A stretch of DNA of 54,379 nt from Betaproteobacteria bacterium (GTDB lineage: Bacteria; Pseudomonadota; Gammaproteobacteria; Burkholderiales; JAEUOS01), in NCBI GenBank assembly GCA_028292405.1, contig JAQGMJ010000027.1, positions 1-54,379 of the forward strand, in the 5' to 3' direction. The position numbers were made by a program, and so were the translations under genes. Below the pieces are notes generated by a model. It did no database searches, had not been told where the DNA came from, and was given only the letters and a program-made list of their open reading frames with translations. This document shows positions 44,069 through 54,379 of this stretch, one piece after another (the first letter of the stretch is position 1; each line of letters begins with the position of its first letter).

Positions 44069-45259
44069 CTAGCCGCCCAGCACCTTCAGGCGTTCGGCGG
44101 CGCGCGCATCGCCGCGGCGCGCGGCGAAGTCGAACCAGCGGCGCGCCTCGGCCTGGTCCGGCGGCACGATCACGCCATCGATGTAGAGCTCACCGACCAG
44201 CATCTGCAACTCGGCATCGCTGCCGGCGGCCAGGTCGTTGAAGTAGGCCGGGGCGTAGCGCCGGGCGTCATCGGTGGCGTCGCCGGCGCGGGCGAAGACG
44301 ATCATGTGCGCTTTCGCCAAGGCGCTGCCGTGGGCGGCGGCCAGCGCCAGCCAGAACTGCGCGGCGGCGCGGTCCGAACGCACGCCGTCGCCGCGCAAAT
44401 ACATATTGCCCATGTTGTATTCCGCCTGCGGTTCGCTGCTTTGCGCGGCACGGCGGAAATAGCCCTGCGCACGCTCCGGGTCGCGCGCCACCCCTTGGCC
44501 CTGCAGGTACAAGGCGCCGAGGCTGGTGTAGGCCTGCGGCAGGCGCCGCGCCGCGCTTTTCTCGAACCAGCGCCGGGCGGTGTCGAAGTCCTGCGGCACC
44601 TGCTCGCCGTCGCGATAGGCGCCACCGAGGTTGTTCATTGCCGCAGCGCTGCCGAGATCGGCGGCGCTGCGATACAAGGCGATGGCGCGCGCGCCGTCGC
44701 GGGCCAGGCCGCCGCCGCCCACCATCAGCAGGCCGGCGTAGGTATTGAGGGCATTGGCGTCGTTCTGCGCCATCGCTCGTTCCAGCCAGTAGCGGGCCGT
44801 CGCCTGGTCGCGCGGCACGCCCTGTCCCTGCTGGATCATTAAAGCCAGGTTGCCCTGCGCCTGCGCGTAGCCGTTGCGCGCGGCGCGCTCGAACCATTGC
44901 GCGGCCATCGCGTAGTCGCGTGCGGTGTTCAGGCCAAAGTAGTAGACGGCGCCCATGCGTTCCTGCGCCACCGGGATCTCCTGTTCCGCCGCGCGGCGCA
45001 AGTAGGGGACGGCGCGCGGCGCATCACGCGCGACGCCGTAGCCGTCGAGCAGCAGTTCGCCGATGGCGTAGGCGGCGTATTTGTTGCCCTGGTCGGCCAG
45101 CGGCAACAGCAGGCGGTAGGCTTTGAGGGGCTCGGCTGATTCGAAGGCGAGCCAGCCTAGGCGCAGGCGCTCGCCGCTGTCCTGCGCGTGTGCCGCGCCG
45201 CCGGCGAAGACAGCGAGAACCAATGGAAGGAGGCGCAGCGCAAAAACGGGCAGGTGCAT
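44069..45259 (-). CDS. Exported Sel1-repeat protein
   Basis: 396 aa. Signal peptide MHLPVFALRLLPLVLAVFAGGAAHA (about 25). About nine Sel1-like repeats follow (for example GVPRDQATARYWLERAMAQNDANA, QGVARDPERAQGYFRRAAQ, PPDQAEARRWFDFAARRGD). These solenoids act as protein-interaction scaffolds. Start at 45259, weak RBS. Confidence 0.88.
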   Translation of the reverse strand: MHLPVFALRLLPLVLAVFAGGAAHAQDSGERLRLGWLAFESAEPLKAYRLLLPLADQGNKYAAYAIGELLLDGYGVARDAPRAVPYLRRAAEQEIPVAQERMGAVYYFGLNTARDYAMAAQWFERAARNGYAQAQGNLALMIQQGQGVPRDQATARYWLERAMAQNDANALNTYAGLLMVGGGGLARDGARAIALYRSAADLGSAAAMNNLGGAYRDGEQVPQDFDTARRWFEKSAARRLPQAYTSLGALYLQGQGVARDPERAQGYFRRAAQSSEPQAEYNMGNMYLRGDGVRSDRAAAQFWLALAAAHGSALAKAHMIVFARAGDATDDARRYAPAYFNDLAAGSDAELQMLVGELYIDGVIVPPDQAEARRWFDFAARRGDARAAERLKVLGG

Positions 45260-45289
45260 GGAGGGCGGATTCGGGAGCGGAGCGCAAAT

Positions 45290-45322
45290 GAAAAAGGGCA
45301 GCCTTGCGGCTGCCCTTATTTT
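45290..45322 (-). terminator. Rho-independent terminator after hppA
   Basis: AAGGGCAGCC-TTGC-GGCTGCCCTT, a 10-bp stem with T-rich flanks on both sides (TTTTTC on the minus strand, TTATTTT on the plus strand). On the minus strand it lies 28-60 nt after the hppA stop. Confidence 0.85.
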
Positions 45323-45349
45323 ACGCGGCTGCTGCCCGCGCAAGCCCGA

Positions 45350-47410
<2,061 letters not shown>

Positions 47411-47515
47411 GGTTGTTGCTCCTCCAAAATTAGTTTTATGCCAAACAAAATGCGAATTGAGCAGCCTTGGTGCAAAACCTCAAAACTTGACTAAACCCCC
47501 GACGCAAAACGCAAT

Positions 47516-48796
47516 CTACTTGATTGTAAAGGATAAAGCGAGTTTTTTAGGCACCGGAACGTTCTTCAGCCGGGCAAAAGCGGGTAACCCATTACGGTAG
47601 GGTTGGGGTGCTTCGCCGATGATCAGCGGGCCCAGGTAGCTGCGGCAGGCAGGGGTGATGTGAAAGCCGTCCTTGCTGATGAAATCGCGCGGCATCATCT
47701 TTTCCTTATTCGCTACTTTCGCCAGCGGCACCGGCTCGATTTTCCAGCGATAAGGAGTTTGCGAAGTGCGCTTGATCGCCGCCATCACGGCGTTCTTGCC
47801 GGCCAGGGCGTAGCGCACCGCCTCGCGGCCGACGGCGTAGGACTGTTCCAGGTCGGTCTTCGAGGCGATGTGGCGGGCGGCGCGCTGCAGGTAGTCGGCT
47901 ACCGCCCAGTGGTACTTGTAGTTCAGTTTTTCTTTCACCAGATTGGCGATTACCGGTGCCACCCCGCCCAGTTGAGCGTGGCCGAACGCGTCGGTAAGCC
48001 CGGTTTCGGAAAGAAATTTGCCGTCGGCGCGCTGCAGGCCTTCGGAGACGGCGATTGCGCAATAACCGTACTTTTTCACCGTCGCCTCGACTTTGGCGAG
48101 AAACTTCGCTTCGTCGAACCTGATTTCCGGCAGCAGCAGGATGTGCGGCGAGTCGCCTTCCTGTTCGCTGGCCAGGCCGCAGGCGGCGGTGATCCAGCCG
48201 GCGTGGCGGCCCATCACCTCGAGCACGAACACCTTGGTGGACGTGCGCGCCATCGAGGCCACGTCCAATCCTGCTTCACGTATCGATGTTGCCACGTACT
48301 TGGCCACCGAGCCGAAGCCGGGACAGTTGTCGGTCAGCGCCAGGTCGTTGTCCACTGTCTTGGGCACGCCGACGCAGGTGACCGGGTAGCCGAGTTGACC
48401 GCTGATCTGCGAGACCTTCCAGGCGGTGTCCATCGAATCGTTGCCGCCATTGTAGAAAAAGTAGCCGATGTCGTGCGCCTTGAATACTTCCATCAGGCGC
48501 TCGTACTGGGCGCGAGACTCTTCCAGCGACTTGAGCTTGTAGCGGCAGGAGCCGAAGGCGCCCCCGGGCGTGTGCATCAGTTGGCGAATGTTGGCGGCGG
48601 ACTCGCGGCTGGTGTCGATCAGGTCTTCGGTGAGCGCGCCGATGATGCCGTCGCGGCCCGCGTAGACCTTGCCGATTTTCCCCTTGTGCTTGCGCGCCTC
48701 CTCGATCACTCCGCAGGCGGAGGCGTTGATCACGGCGGTGACGCCGCCGGATTGGGCATAGAAGGCGTTGCGCGGCTTTGCGGCTTTGCTTTTCAT
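47516..48796 (-). CDS. pfp: Pyrophosphate-dependent 6-phosphofructokinase
   Basis: 426 aa. Reversible phosphorylation of fructose 6-phosphate using PPi. GGNDS at 117-121 with Asp120, and PKTVDND at 145-151 with Lys146: these two residues replace the glycines of ATP-dependent enzymes and mark PPi use. LEVMGRHAGWI is also present. Lies 106 nt upstream of the proton-pumping pyrophosphatase gene, linking two PPi-consuming enzymes. Confidence 0.96.
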   Translation of the reverse strand: MKSKAAKPRNAFYAQSGGVTAVINASACGVIEEARKHKGKIGKVYAGRDGIIGALTEDLIDTSRESAANIRQLMHTPGGAFGSCRYKLKSLEESRAQYERLMEVFKAHDIGYFFYNGGNDSMDTAWKVSQISGQLGYPVTCVGVPKTVDNDLALTDNCPGFGSVAKYVATSIREAGLDVASMARTSTKVFVLEVMGRHAGWITAACGLASEQEGDSPHILLLPEIRFDEAKFLAKVEATVKKYGYCAIAVSEGLQRADGKFLSETGLTDAFGHAQLGGVAPVIANLVKEKLNYKYHWAVADYLQRAARHIASKTDLEQSYAVGREAVRYALAGKNAVMAAIKRTSQTPYRWKIEPVPLAKVANKEKMMPRDFISKDGFHITPACRSYLGPLIIGEAPQPYRNGLPAFARLKNVPVPKKLALSFTIK

Positions 48797-49033
48797 GGGC
48801 TCGTTATCTCCTGTGCCGGACGCGGCAGAATGGGTACGCGTCGCGGACTTGCGGATTGTTTTTCGCCTGGGTGAGCGAGGCAGGGCATCTTACGATAGCT
48901 GGCTGATGAAAGCGGCGTGGCATGCGCCGGGGGACAGGTGGAGCGAAGTAACCTTAGCTTAGAAAGGGCCGCGCCGGGAAGTTCCGCCAAAAGCCGGTTG
49001 GCGGCCTCGCCGGCCGCATAAAACGGCGCGCAA

Positions 49034-49066
49034 AAAGAAAATGGCGCCCGGTTGGCGCCATTTTCC
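49034..49066 (-). terminator. Rho-independent terminator after adk
   Basis: AAAATGGCGCC-CGGTT-GGCGCCATTTT, 11-bp stem; on the minus strand followed by CTTTTTG. It separates adk from pfp. Confidence 0.85.
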
Positions 49067-49083
49067 TGATTCATCGGTAAGGC

Positions 49084-49818
<735 letters not shown>

Positions 49819-49889
49819 CTAGCCTGAAACTCCTTGCGGAGGGCTTACAGTTGCACGCCGACCCGGTACGTTGCCCCGGCATGCCGCCC

Positions 49890-50702
49890 CTAGCCCGGCC
49901 CGCCCGGACGCGCCAGCAGCGAGCGTACCAATTCGAGGTCGGCCGGCGTGTCCACTCCTGGCGCGGCGGTGGCGGCGGTGATGTGCACGGCGATCTTGTA
50001 ACCGTGCCAGAGCGCGCGCAATTGCTCCAGCGCCTCGAACTGCTCGATCGGCGCCGGCGCCAGCGTCGGGTAGGTGCGCAGGAAAGCGGTGCGATAGGCA
50101 TACAGGCCCATGTGGCGGTAGATCGGCAGGCCGTCGGGAATAGCCCGCGGCAACACCTCTCGGCTCGCCGCGAAGGCGTCGCGCGCCCAGGGGATGGGGG
50201 CGCGGCTGAAGTAGAGCGCCGTGTTGCGCGCGTCCAGCGCCACCTTGACGATGTTCGGGTTGAACATCTCGGCCGCCTCGGTGAGCGGGTGGCAGGCGGT
50301 GGCAATCGCGCAGTCCGGGCGCCGCGCCAGTTCGGCGGCGACTTCCGCGATCAACAGCGGCGAGATCAGCGGCTCGTCGCCCTGCACATTGACCACGATG
50401 GCGTCGTCGGCCAGCCCCAGCTGCTGCGCGGCTTCGCTCAGGCGGTCGGTGCCGGAAGGGTGGTCGGCGCGGGTCATCAAGGCGCGATAGCCGTGCGCTT
50501 CGACTGCCGCGCGGATCTCCTCGTCGTCGGTGGCGACCAGCACGGCGCCGGCGCCGCTTTGCGCTGCCTGCTCGGCCACCCGGACCACCATCGGCTTGCC
50601 GGCCAGGTCCGCCAGCACCTTGGCGGGCAGGCGGGACGAAGCCTTGCGCGCCGGGATCAGGACGATAAAGGAGGGCGCCGCCGGAGAAGCCAAGGCCGTC
50701 AC
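49890..50702 (-). CDS. kdsB: 3-deoxy-manno-octulosonate cytidylyltransferase
   Basis: 270 aa. Activates Kdo with CTP for lipopolysaccharide. [53 protein letters not shown] are diagnostic. GTG start overlapping the ycaR stop (GTGA), which keeps the two genes coupled; the protein ends in a short Pro/Gly tail (ARPGGPG). Confidence 0.95.
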   Translation of the reverse strand: MTALASPAAPSFIVLIPARKASSRLPAKVLADLAGKPMVVRVAEQAAQSGAGAVLVATDDEEIRAAVEAHGYRALMTRADHPSGTDRLSEAAQQLGLADDAIVVNVQGDEPLISPLLIAEVAAELARRPDCAIATACHPLTEAAEMFNPNIVKVALDARNTALYFSRAPIPWARDAFAASREVLPRAIPDGLPIYRHMGLYAYRTAFLRTYPTLAPAPIEQFEALEQLRALWHGYKIAVHITAATAAPGVDTPADLELVRSLLARPGGPG

Positions 50703-50878
50703 ACCTCTTCGGTGTCGGGCAGGCGGCGCGCTTCTTCTTCCAGCATCACCGGAATGCCGTCGCGGATGGCGAAGGCCAGGCGGTCCGCCTTGCAGATCAG
50801 TTCGCCCTCGGCTTTTTTGTACAGCAGGGGACCCTTGCACAGCGGGCAGACGAGAATATCAAGCAGCTTGGGGTCCAC
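50699..50878 (-). CDS. ycaR: Trm112/YcaR-family small zinc-ribbon-like protein
   Basis: 59 aa: [18 protein letters not shown]..., [21 protein letters not shown], closely matching E. coli YcaR. CPLC plus a third Cys; the fourth metal ligand is missing, as in YcaR. GTG start overlapping the last 20 nt of lpxK, and its stop overlaps the kdsB start. Gene order lpxK-ycaR-kdsB is the same as in enterobacteria. Confidence 0.93.
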   Translation of the reverse strand: MDPKLLDILVCPLCKGPLLYKKAEGELICKADRLAFAIRDGIPVMLEEEARRLPDTEEV

Positions 50879-51869
50879 GGAGTTTCTCCAAAAGGGCGTC
50901 GACCAGGCCCGCGTCGATCTGCGCCGTCACCGGCAGCACCCAGAGGCGCGGGTCGCCGAACTGGGCGCATTTTATCGCGTCCTTCTCGGTCATCACGAGA
51001 AGCGGGGCGTCGATCGCCTTGAGGTCGGCAGCCGTATAGACGTGATGGTCGGGGAAGGGGTGCTCGGTAAATTGCAGGCCGAGACCGCGCAGGGTGGTAA
51101 AAAAACGTTCCGGGCTGCCGATGCCGGCGACTGCCGCGACGCGCGCGGCAGGTTCGCGGGCGAGGTCGGCGGCGCCGCGCCGCCGCGCCGGATCGCCGAG
51201 CAGGAAAAACTCCCCCGGCTGCAATTCCATGCGCCACGCCGGCCGCCCCAGCGCGAGCGTCACATCGCCGTTGAACACCACCGCGTCCAGCGTCGCCGCG
51301 CGCGAGAGCGACTCGCGCAGCGGGCCGGCCGGCAGCAGGTAGCCGTTGCCGGCGCCGCGCGCATCGAACACAGCCACCTCGGCATTGCGCGCCAGCGCGT
51401 AGTGCTGCAGGCCATCGTCGGCGATGATCACATCGGTCTCGGGATACGCGGCCAGCAGCGCGCGGCCTGCCTCTACCCGCTTGCGGCCGACGAACACCGG
51501 GCATGCCGCGCCGCTGCGGCGGATCAGCAGCGGCTCATCCCCCACTTGTGCCGGACTGGAATCGGCATGCACCTCGCGCGCCGTCTCGATCTCGGCGCCC
51601 GCAATTCTTCCATAGCCGCGGCTGATCACGCCGGGGTGCAGCCCGCGCTCGGCGAATGCTCGCGCCAGCGCGATCACCAGCGGCGTCTTGCCGCTGCCGC
51701 CCACGGTGAGGTTGCCGACCACCAGCACCGGCACCGCCAGGCGCTGCGTCTTCAGGATGCCGGCGCGGTACAGCGCGCGGCGCAGCGCTGCAAGCGCGGC
51801 GAACAGCGCGGAGGCCGGCAGCAGCAGCGCGGTGCGCAAGGTGAGACGGGGCTGCCACCAGTCGCGCAT
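50859..51869 (-). CDS. lpxK: Tetraacyldisaccharide 4'-kinase
   Basis: 336 aa. Phosphorylates the lipid A precursor at the membrane. N-terminal hydrophobic helix ([20 protein letters not shown]), P-loop [14 protein letters not shown] at 51-64, VISRGYGR, and [19 protein letters not shown] are LpxK hallmarks. Its stop is inside ycaR. An msbA gene, often located before lpxK, is absent here; exbD precedes it directly. Confidence 0.95.
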   Translation of the reverse strand: MRDWWQPRLTLRTALLLPASALFAALAALRRALYRAGILKTQRLAVPVLVVGNLTVGGSGKTPLVIALARAFAERGLHPGVISRGYGRIAGAEIETAREVHADSSPAQVGDEPLLIRRSGAACPVFVGRKRVEAGRALLAAYPETDVIIADDGLQHYALARNAEVAVFDARGAGNGYLLPAGPLRESLSRAATLDAVVFNGDVTLALGRPAWRMELQPGEFFLLGDPARRRGAADLAREPAARVAAVAGIGSPERFFTTLRGLGLQFTEHPFPDHHVYTAADLKAIDAPLLVMTEKDAIKCAQFGDPRLWVLPVTAQIDAGLVDALLEKLRGPQAA

Positions 51870-51893
51870 CGGCGCCTTCCGGCTAGAAAAAAA

Positions 51894-52319
51894 CTACTTG
51901 GCGCCGGATGTCTGGGTGGTGAAGGTCACCTGCCCCAGCCCGGCCATTTGCGCGGCCTGCATGACGTAGATCACCGACTGGTGGGTGGCCTGGGCATCGG
52001 CGTTGATCACCACCACCGGGTCCTTCTTGCCGGTGGCGGCGTTCTTCAGGTCGCCGGACAGGGACTCCACGCTGGTGAAGGCCACCGACTGGCCGTTGAC
52101 CGAATACTTGTTGCCGGCAGTGACGCCGACGTTTACCTCGTTCGGGCGCTCCAGCTGCTTTTCGGCATCCGCCGTCGGCAGGTTGATCTGCAGTTCGGCG
52201 TATTTCGAATAGGTGGTGGTGATCATCAGGAAGATCAGGATCACCAGCAGCACGTCGATCAACGGGATGAAGTTGATCTCCGGCTCTTCCATCCCGCGCT
52301 TCTTGTTGCGGAAGTTCAT
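51894..52319 (-). CDS. exbD: ExbD/TolR-family biopolymer transport protein
   Basis: 141 aa. One N-terminal membrane helix with the conserved Asp (EINFIPLIDVLLVILIFLMITTTYSK), followed by a periplasmic domain ending in VIYVMQAAQMAGLGQVTFTTQ. Couples proton flow to TonB-type energy transfer with ExbB. The gene lies 68 nt after exbB and 24 nt before lpxK. Confidence 0.95.
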   Translation of the reverse strand: MNFRNKKRGMEEPEINFIPLIDVLLVILIFLMITTTYSKYAELQINLPTADAEKQLERPNEVNVGVTAGNKYSVNGQSVAFTSVESLSGDLKNAATGKKDPVVVINADAQATHQSVIYVMQAAQMAGLGQVTFTTQTSGAK

Positions 52320-52387
52320 GGTTTGCGTCGCAATCTTTTCTTGCTGGGATCGGGGGTTGCCAAGGGGGGAACCCTTGACGTTTCCTG

Positions 52388-52996
52388 TTAGGCCTTGCGG
52401 TCGCCGTGGGCGATGTCGAGCAGCTTGGTGGCCGCCTGTTCCATCTCGACGACAAAGCTTTCGACCTTGCCGCGGAAGTGGCGGTAGAAGATCATCGAAG
52501 GGATGGCGATCACCAGGCCGAAGGCGGTGTTGTACAGTGCCACCGAGATGCCGTGGGCCAGCGCCTGCGGGTTGGTGCCGGTAGGCGCCTGGCTGCCGAA
52601 GATTTCGATCATGCCGATCACCGTGCCGAACAGGCCCATCAGCGGGGCGATCGAGGCGATCGTGCCCAGGCCGTTGAGGAAGCGCTCCAGCTCATGGGTC
52701 ACTACGCTGCCGGCTTCCTCGATCGCTTCCTTCATCACGTAGCGCGAGCTCTTGTCGTTGCGCAGGCCGGCGGCCAGCACGCGGCCCAGGGGCGAACTGT
52801 TCTCCACCTTCTCGACCACGTCCGGGGTGATGCCGCGGCCCTTGTAGAGCGAAAGCACTTCGTTGAGCACGTAGTCGGGAATGACTTTCGACTTGCGCAG
52901 CACTATCAGGCGCTCGATAATCAGGGCCACCGCGATGATCGAGGCCACCAGCAGAGGATAGATCGGCCAGCCTGCCGCTTTAAGTATTTCCCACAC
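52388..52996 (-). CDS. exbB: ExbB/TolQ-family proton channel protein
   Basis: 202 aa. Three membrane helices; the MotA/TolQ/ExbB core is FLNGLGTIASIAPLMGLFGTVIGMIEIF and GISVALYNTAFGLVIAIPSMIFY. GTG start (MWEILKAAGWPIYPLLV) behind AAGGGA. First gene of the exbB-exbD-lpxK-ycaR-kdsB run, divergent from xseA. Confidence 0.94.
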   Translation of the reverse strand: MWEILKAAGWPIYPLLVASIIAVALIIERLIVLRKSKVIPDYVLNEVLSLYKGRGITPDVVEKVENSSPLGRVLAAGLRNDKSSRYVMKEAIEEAGSVVTHELERFLNGLGTIASIAPLMGLFGTVIGMIEIFGSQAPTGTNPQALAHGISVALYNTAFGLVIAIPSMIFYRHFRGKVESFVVEMEQAATKLLDIAHGDRKA

Positions 52997-53317
52997 GGAT
53001 GAGTTTCCCTTCGTAGTGCTGTGACTGTGCTTATGCGAATTGTGGTTTGGGGCAGATCCTGGCCAAACTCGAATGAAACTGAGTGAACTGCCGGCGCTTA
53101 ACCCTTCAAGTTTAACGGAAAGTCGGAATTTTGTCGGGGTGCAAGCGATTGTGGAATGTGTAACAAGGTTTGGCGGCGAATTTGCCGGCTTATCCACAAA
53201 GACTGTGGATAAGTGTGTTGAAAACGTCCGGACAAGCGGACTAAGTGGCTTGCCGGCAAGGGATTTTGCCGGGTTGCTGCATTTACGGGCAAGCCGATTG
53301 CATCAGGAAAGCACTAA
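52997..53317. other. 321-nt divergent intergenic region between exbB and xseA
   Basis: Contains two perfect DnaA boxes (53190-53212). AT-rich stretches at about 53100-53170 probably hold the divergent promoters; I cannot assign hexamers with confidence. No ORF is supported. Confidence 0.6.
53190..53212. promoter_or_regulatory. Pair of inverted consensus DnaA boxes
   Basis: TTATCCACA (53190-53198), 5-nt spacer, TGTGGATAA (53204-53212). Both are perfect 9-mers of the high-affinity DnaA consensus, facing each other, 106-128 nt upstream of xseA. Confidence 0.8.
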
Positions 53318-54379
53318 ATGCTGAGCCAGCCGGATTTCGACGACGCAGCTAAACCCCCGGTGAGCCCCGGCGAGCGCAGCCGCGCCATCTCGGTGAGCGA
53401 GCTCAACCGCGGGGTGCGCGGCATGCTGGAGCGCGGCTACCCGCTGGTGGCGGTACGCGGCGAAATCTCCAACTTCACCCGCGCCGCTTCCGGCCACATC
53501 TACTTCGTGCTGAAAGACGCCGGCGCACAGGTGCGCTGCGCCATGTGGCGCGGCAAGGCGCAGGCCTTGAGCTTCGTGCCGGCCAACGGCGACGCGGTGG
53601 AAGTGCGCGCCAACGTCACCCTGTTCGAGGCGCGGGGTGAATTTCAGCTCGCGGTGGAAAGCATGCGCCGCGATGGTGCGGGCAACTTGTTCGAAGCCTT
53701 TTTGCGCCTGAAGGAAAAGCTGGCGGGCGAAGGCCTGTTCGACCCCGAGCGCAAGCGCCCCCTGCCGGCGCTGCCGCGCGCCATCGGCGTCGTTACCTCG
53801 CCGCAGGCCGCTGCCTTGCGCGATATTGTCACCGCCCTGAAGCGGCGCGCGCCGATGATCCCGGTCGTGATCTACCCGACGCCGGTGCAGGGCGAGGGCG
53901 CGGCGGCGCGCATCGCCCAGGCCATCGCTACCGCCAATGCGCGCGCCGAGGTCGAGGTGCTGCTGGTATGCCGCGGCGGGGGCAGTATCGAAGACCTGTG
54001 GTCGTTCAACGAGGAGGTGGTGGCGCGCGCCATCGCTGCCTCCGACATCCCGGTGATTTCCGGTGTCGGCCACGAGACCGACTTCACCATTGCAGACTTC
54101 GCCGCTGACCTGCGCGCCCCCACTCCCACCGCCGCCGCCGAGCTGGCCGCCCCGCACCGCGACGACCTGCTGGCGCGCCTCTCCGGCGCCGCCTACGAAA
54201 TGCGCCGCGCCATGCAGGCCTACCTCGATGAAGCGCGGCAAAAGCTCGACTGGACCGCGCGCGACCTGGTGCCGCCCTCGGCCCGCCTGGCCGCGCAGCG
54301 GCGCGACCTGGGCGACCTGGCGCGCCGGCTCGACTGGCTGATGCAGCGCGGCCGCGAGCGCCGCGGCGCCGCCCTCCAT
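53318..54379 (+). CDS. xseA: Exodeoxyribonuclease VII large subunit (partial, N-terminal 354 residues)
   Basis: The reading frame runs off the right edge. N-terminal OB-fold region ([45 protein letters not shown]), then the nuclease region with [48 protein letters not shown] and [31 protein letters not shown], all diagnostic. Start ATG behind AGGAAAG. The C-terminal coiled-coil begins inside the window (about residue 290 on). Confidence 0.97.
   Translation, partial: MLSQPDFDDAAKPPVSPGERSRAISVSELNRGVRGMLERGYPLVAVRGEISNFTRAASGHIYFVLKDAGAQVRCAMWRGKAQALSFVPANGDAVEVRANVTLFEARGEFQLAVESMRRDGAGNLFEAFLRLKEKLAGEGLFDPERKRPLPALPRAIGVVTSPQAAALRDIVTALKRRAPMIPVVIYPTPVQGEGAAARIAQAIATANARAEVEVLLVCRGGGSIEDLWSFNEEVVARAIAASDIPVISGVGHETDFTIADFAADLRAPTPTAAAELAAPHRDDLLARLSGAAYEMRRAMQAYLDEARQKLDWTARDLVPPSARLAAQRRDLGDLARRLDWLMQRGRERRGAALH

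Noticed and set aside
52997..53317. Chromosomal replication origin
   Set aside because: Only two DnaA boxes, no further clear boxes or DnaA-trio element, and none of the usual origin genes around.

Overview
The window is 54 kb of dense, GC-rich chromosome (about 63-65% GC by eye) with single-copy housekeeping genes. It most likely comes from a betaproteobacterium. The reasons are two Bug-type (TctC-like) periplasmic binding proteins, DUF3579, a SirB1-type protein beside murJ, clade 3 catalase, the exbB-exbD-lpxK-ycaR-kdsB gene order, and a pyrophosphate-dependent phosphofructokinase next to a membrane pyrophosphatase. A Rhodocyclales/Sterolibacteriaceae-like lineage would fit, but the order is an inference. 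I saw no prophage, insertion sequence, CRISPR array, rRNA or tRNA.

Layout. 1-5.6 kb: leuS (partial, minus), an exported FecR-SPOR protein, an EamA exporter, and a cytochrome b561-YceI-YceI operon. 5.9-11.2 kb: mmsA, a formyltransferase, three consecutive genes for exported or membrane-anchored proteins (one a methyltransferase with a signal peptide), and a lipoprotein alpha/beta hydrolase. 11.3-14.6 kb: oxidative-stress block msrB, ahpF, ahpC, with an OxyR-like site joined to a promoter upstream of ahpC. 14.9-20.8 kb: an orphan ParA-like ATPase, two small envelope proteins, a cytochrome b561/molybdopterin oxidoreductase pair and a chemoreceptor. 20.9-23.8 kb: a Rieske oxygenase and catalase preceded by a 30-codon ORF. 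24.0-27.8 kb: an OmpR-type regulator, its kinase, and an HtrA protease with a PmrA-like box in front. 27.9-35.9 kb: a TPR/glycosyltransferase-like protein, then a catabolic-looking region (two Bug proteins, two 3-hydroxyisobutyrate-dehydrogenase-like enzymes, a carboxymuconolactone decarboxylase-like protein with an H1-like tail, a DUF1857 protein and a DODA-type dioxygenase). 36-39.7 kb: ald, pyrD, LOG, DUF3579, and rpsT behind an unusual tandemly repeated terminator region. 40-45.3 kb: murJ-SirB1, a Mpo1-like protein, YciI, an SDR and a Sel1-repeat protein. 45.3-49.7 kb: adk, pfp and hppA. 49.9-54.4 kb: the envelope operon exbB-exbD-lpxK-ycaR-kdsB (minus), divergent from xseA (partial, plus). 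Their shared intergenic region carries two perfect DnaA boxes in inverted orientation.

How the parts fit. Peroxide defence is represented three times (AhpCF, catalase, MsrB). Pyrophosphate is used both for glycolytic flux (Pfp) and for proton pumping (HppA, with the Lys that marks K+-independent H+ pumps). Envelope quality control (HtrA) appears to sit under the adjacent two-component system. I did not find a clear undescribed multi-gene system. The strongest leads are the regulatory sites (DnaA pair, PmrA-like box, OxyR site), the exported methyltransferase cluster, the Tat-lipoprotein molybdoenzyme pair, the H1-tailed CMD protein and the repeated rpsT terminator.
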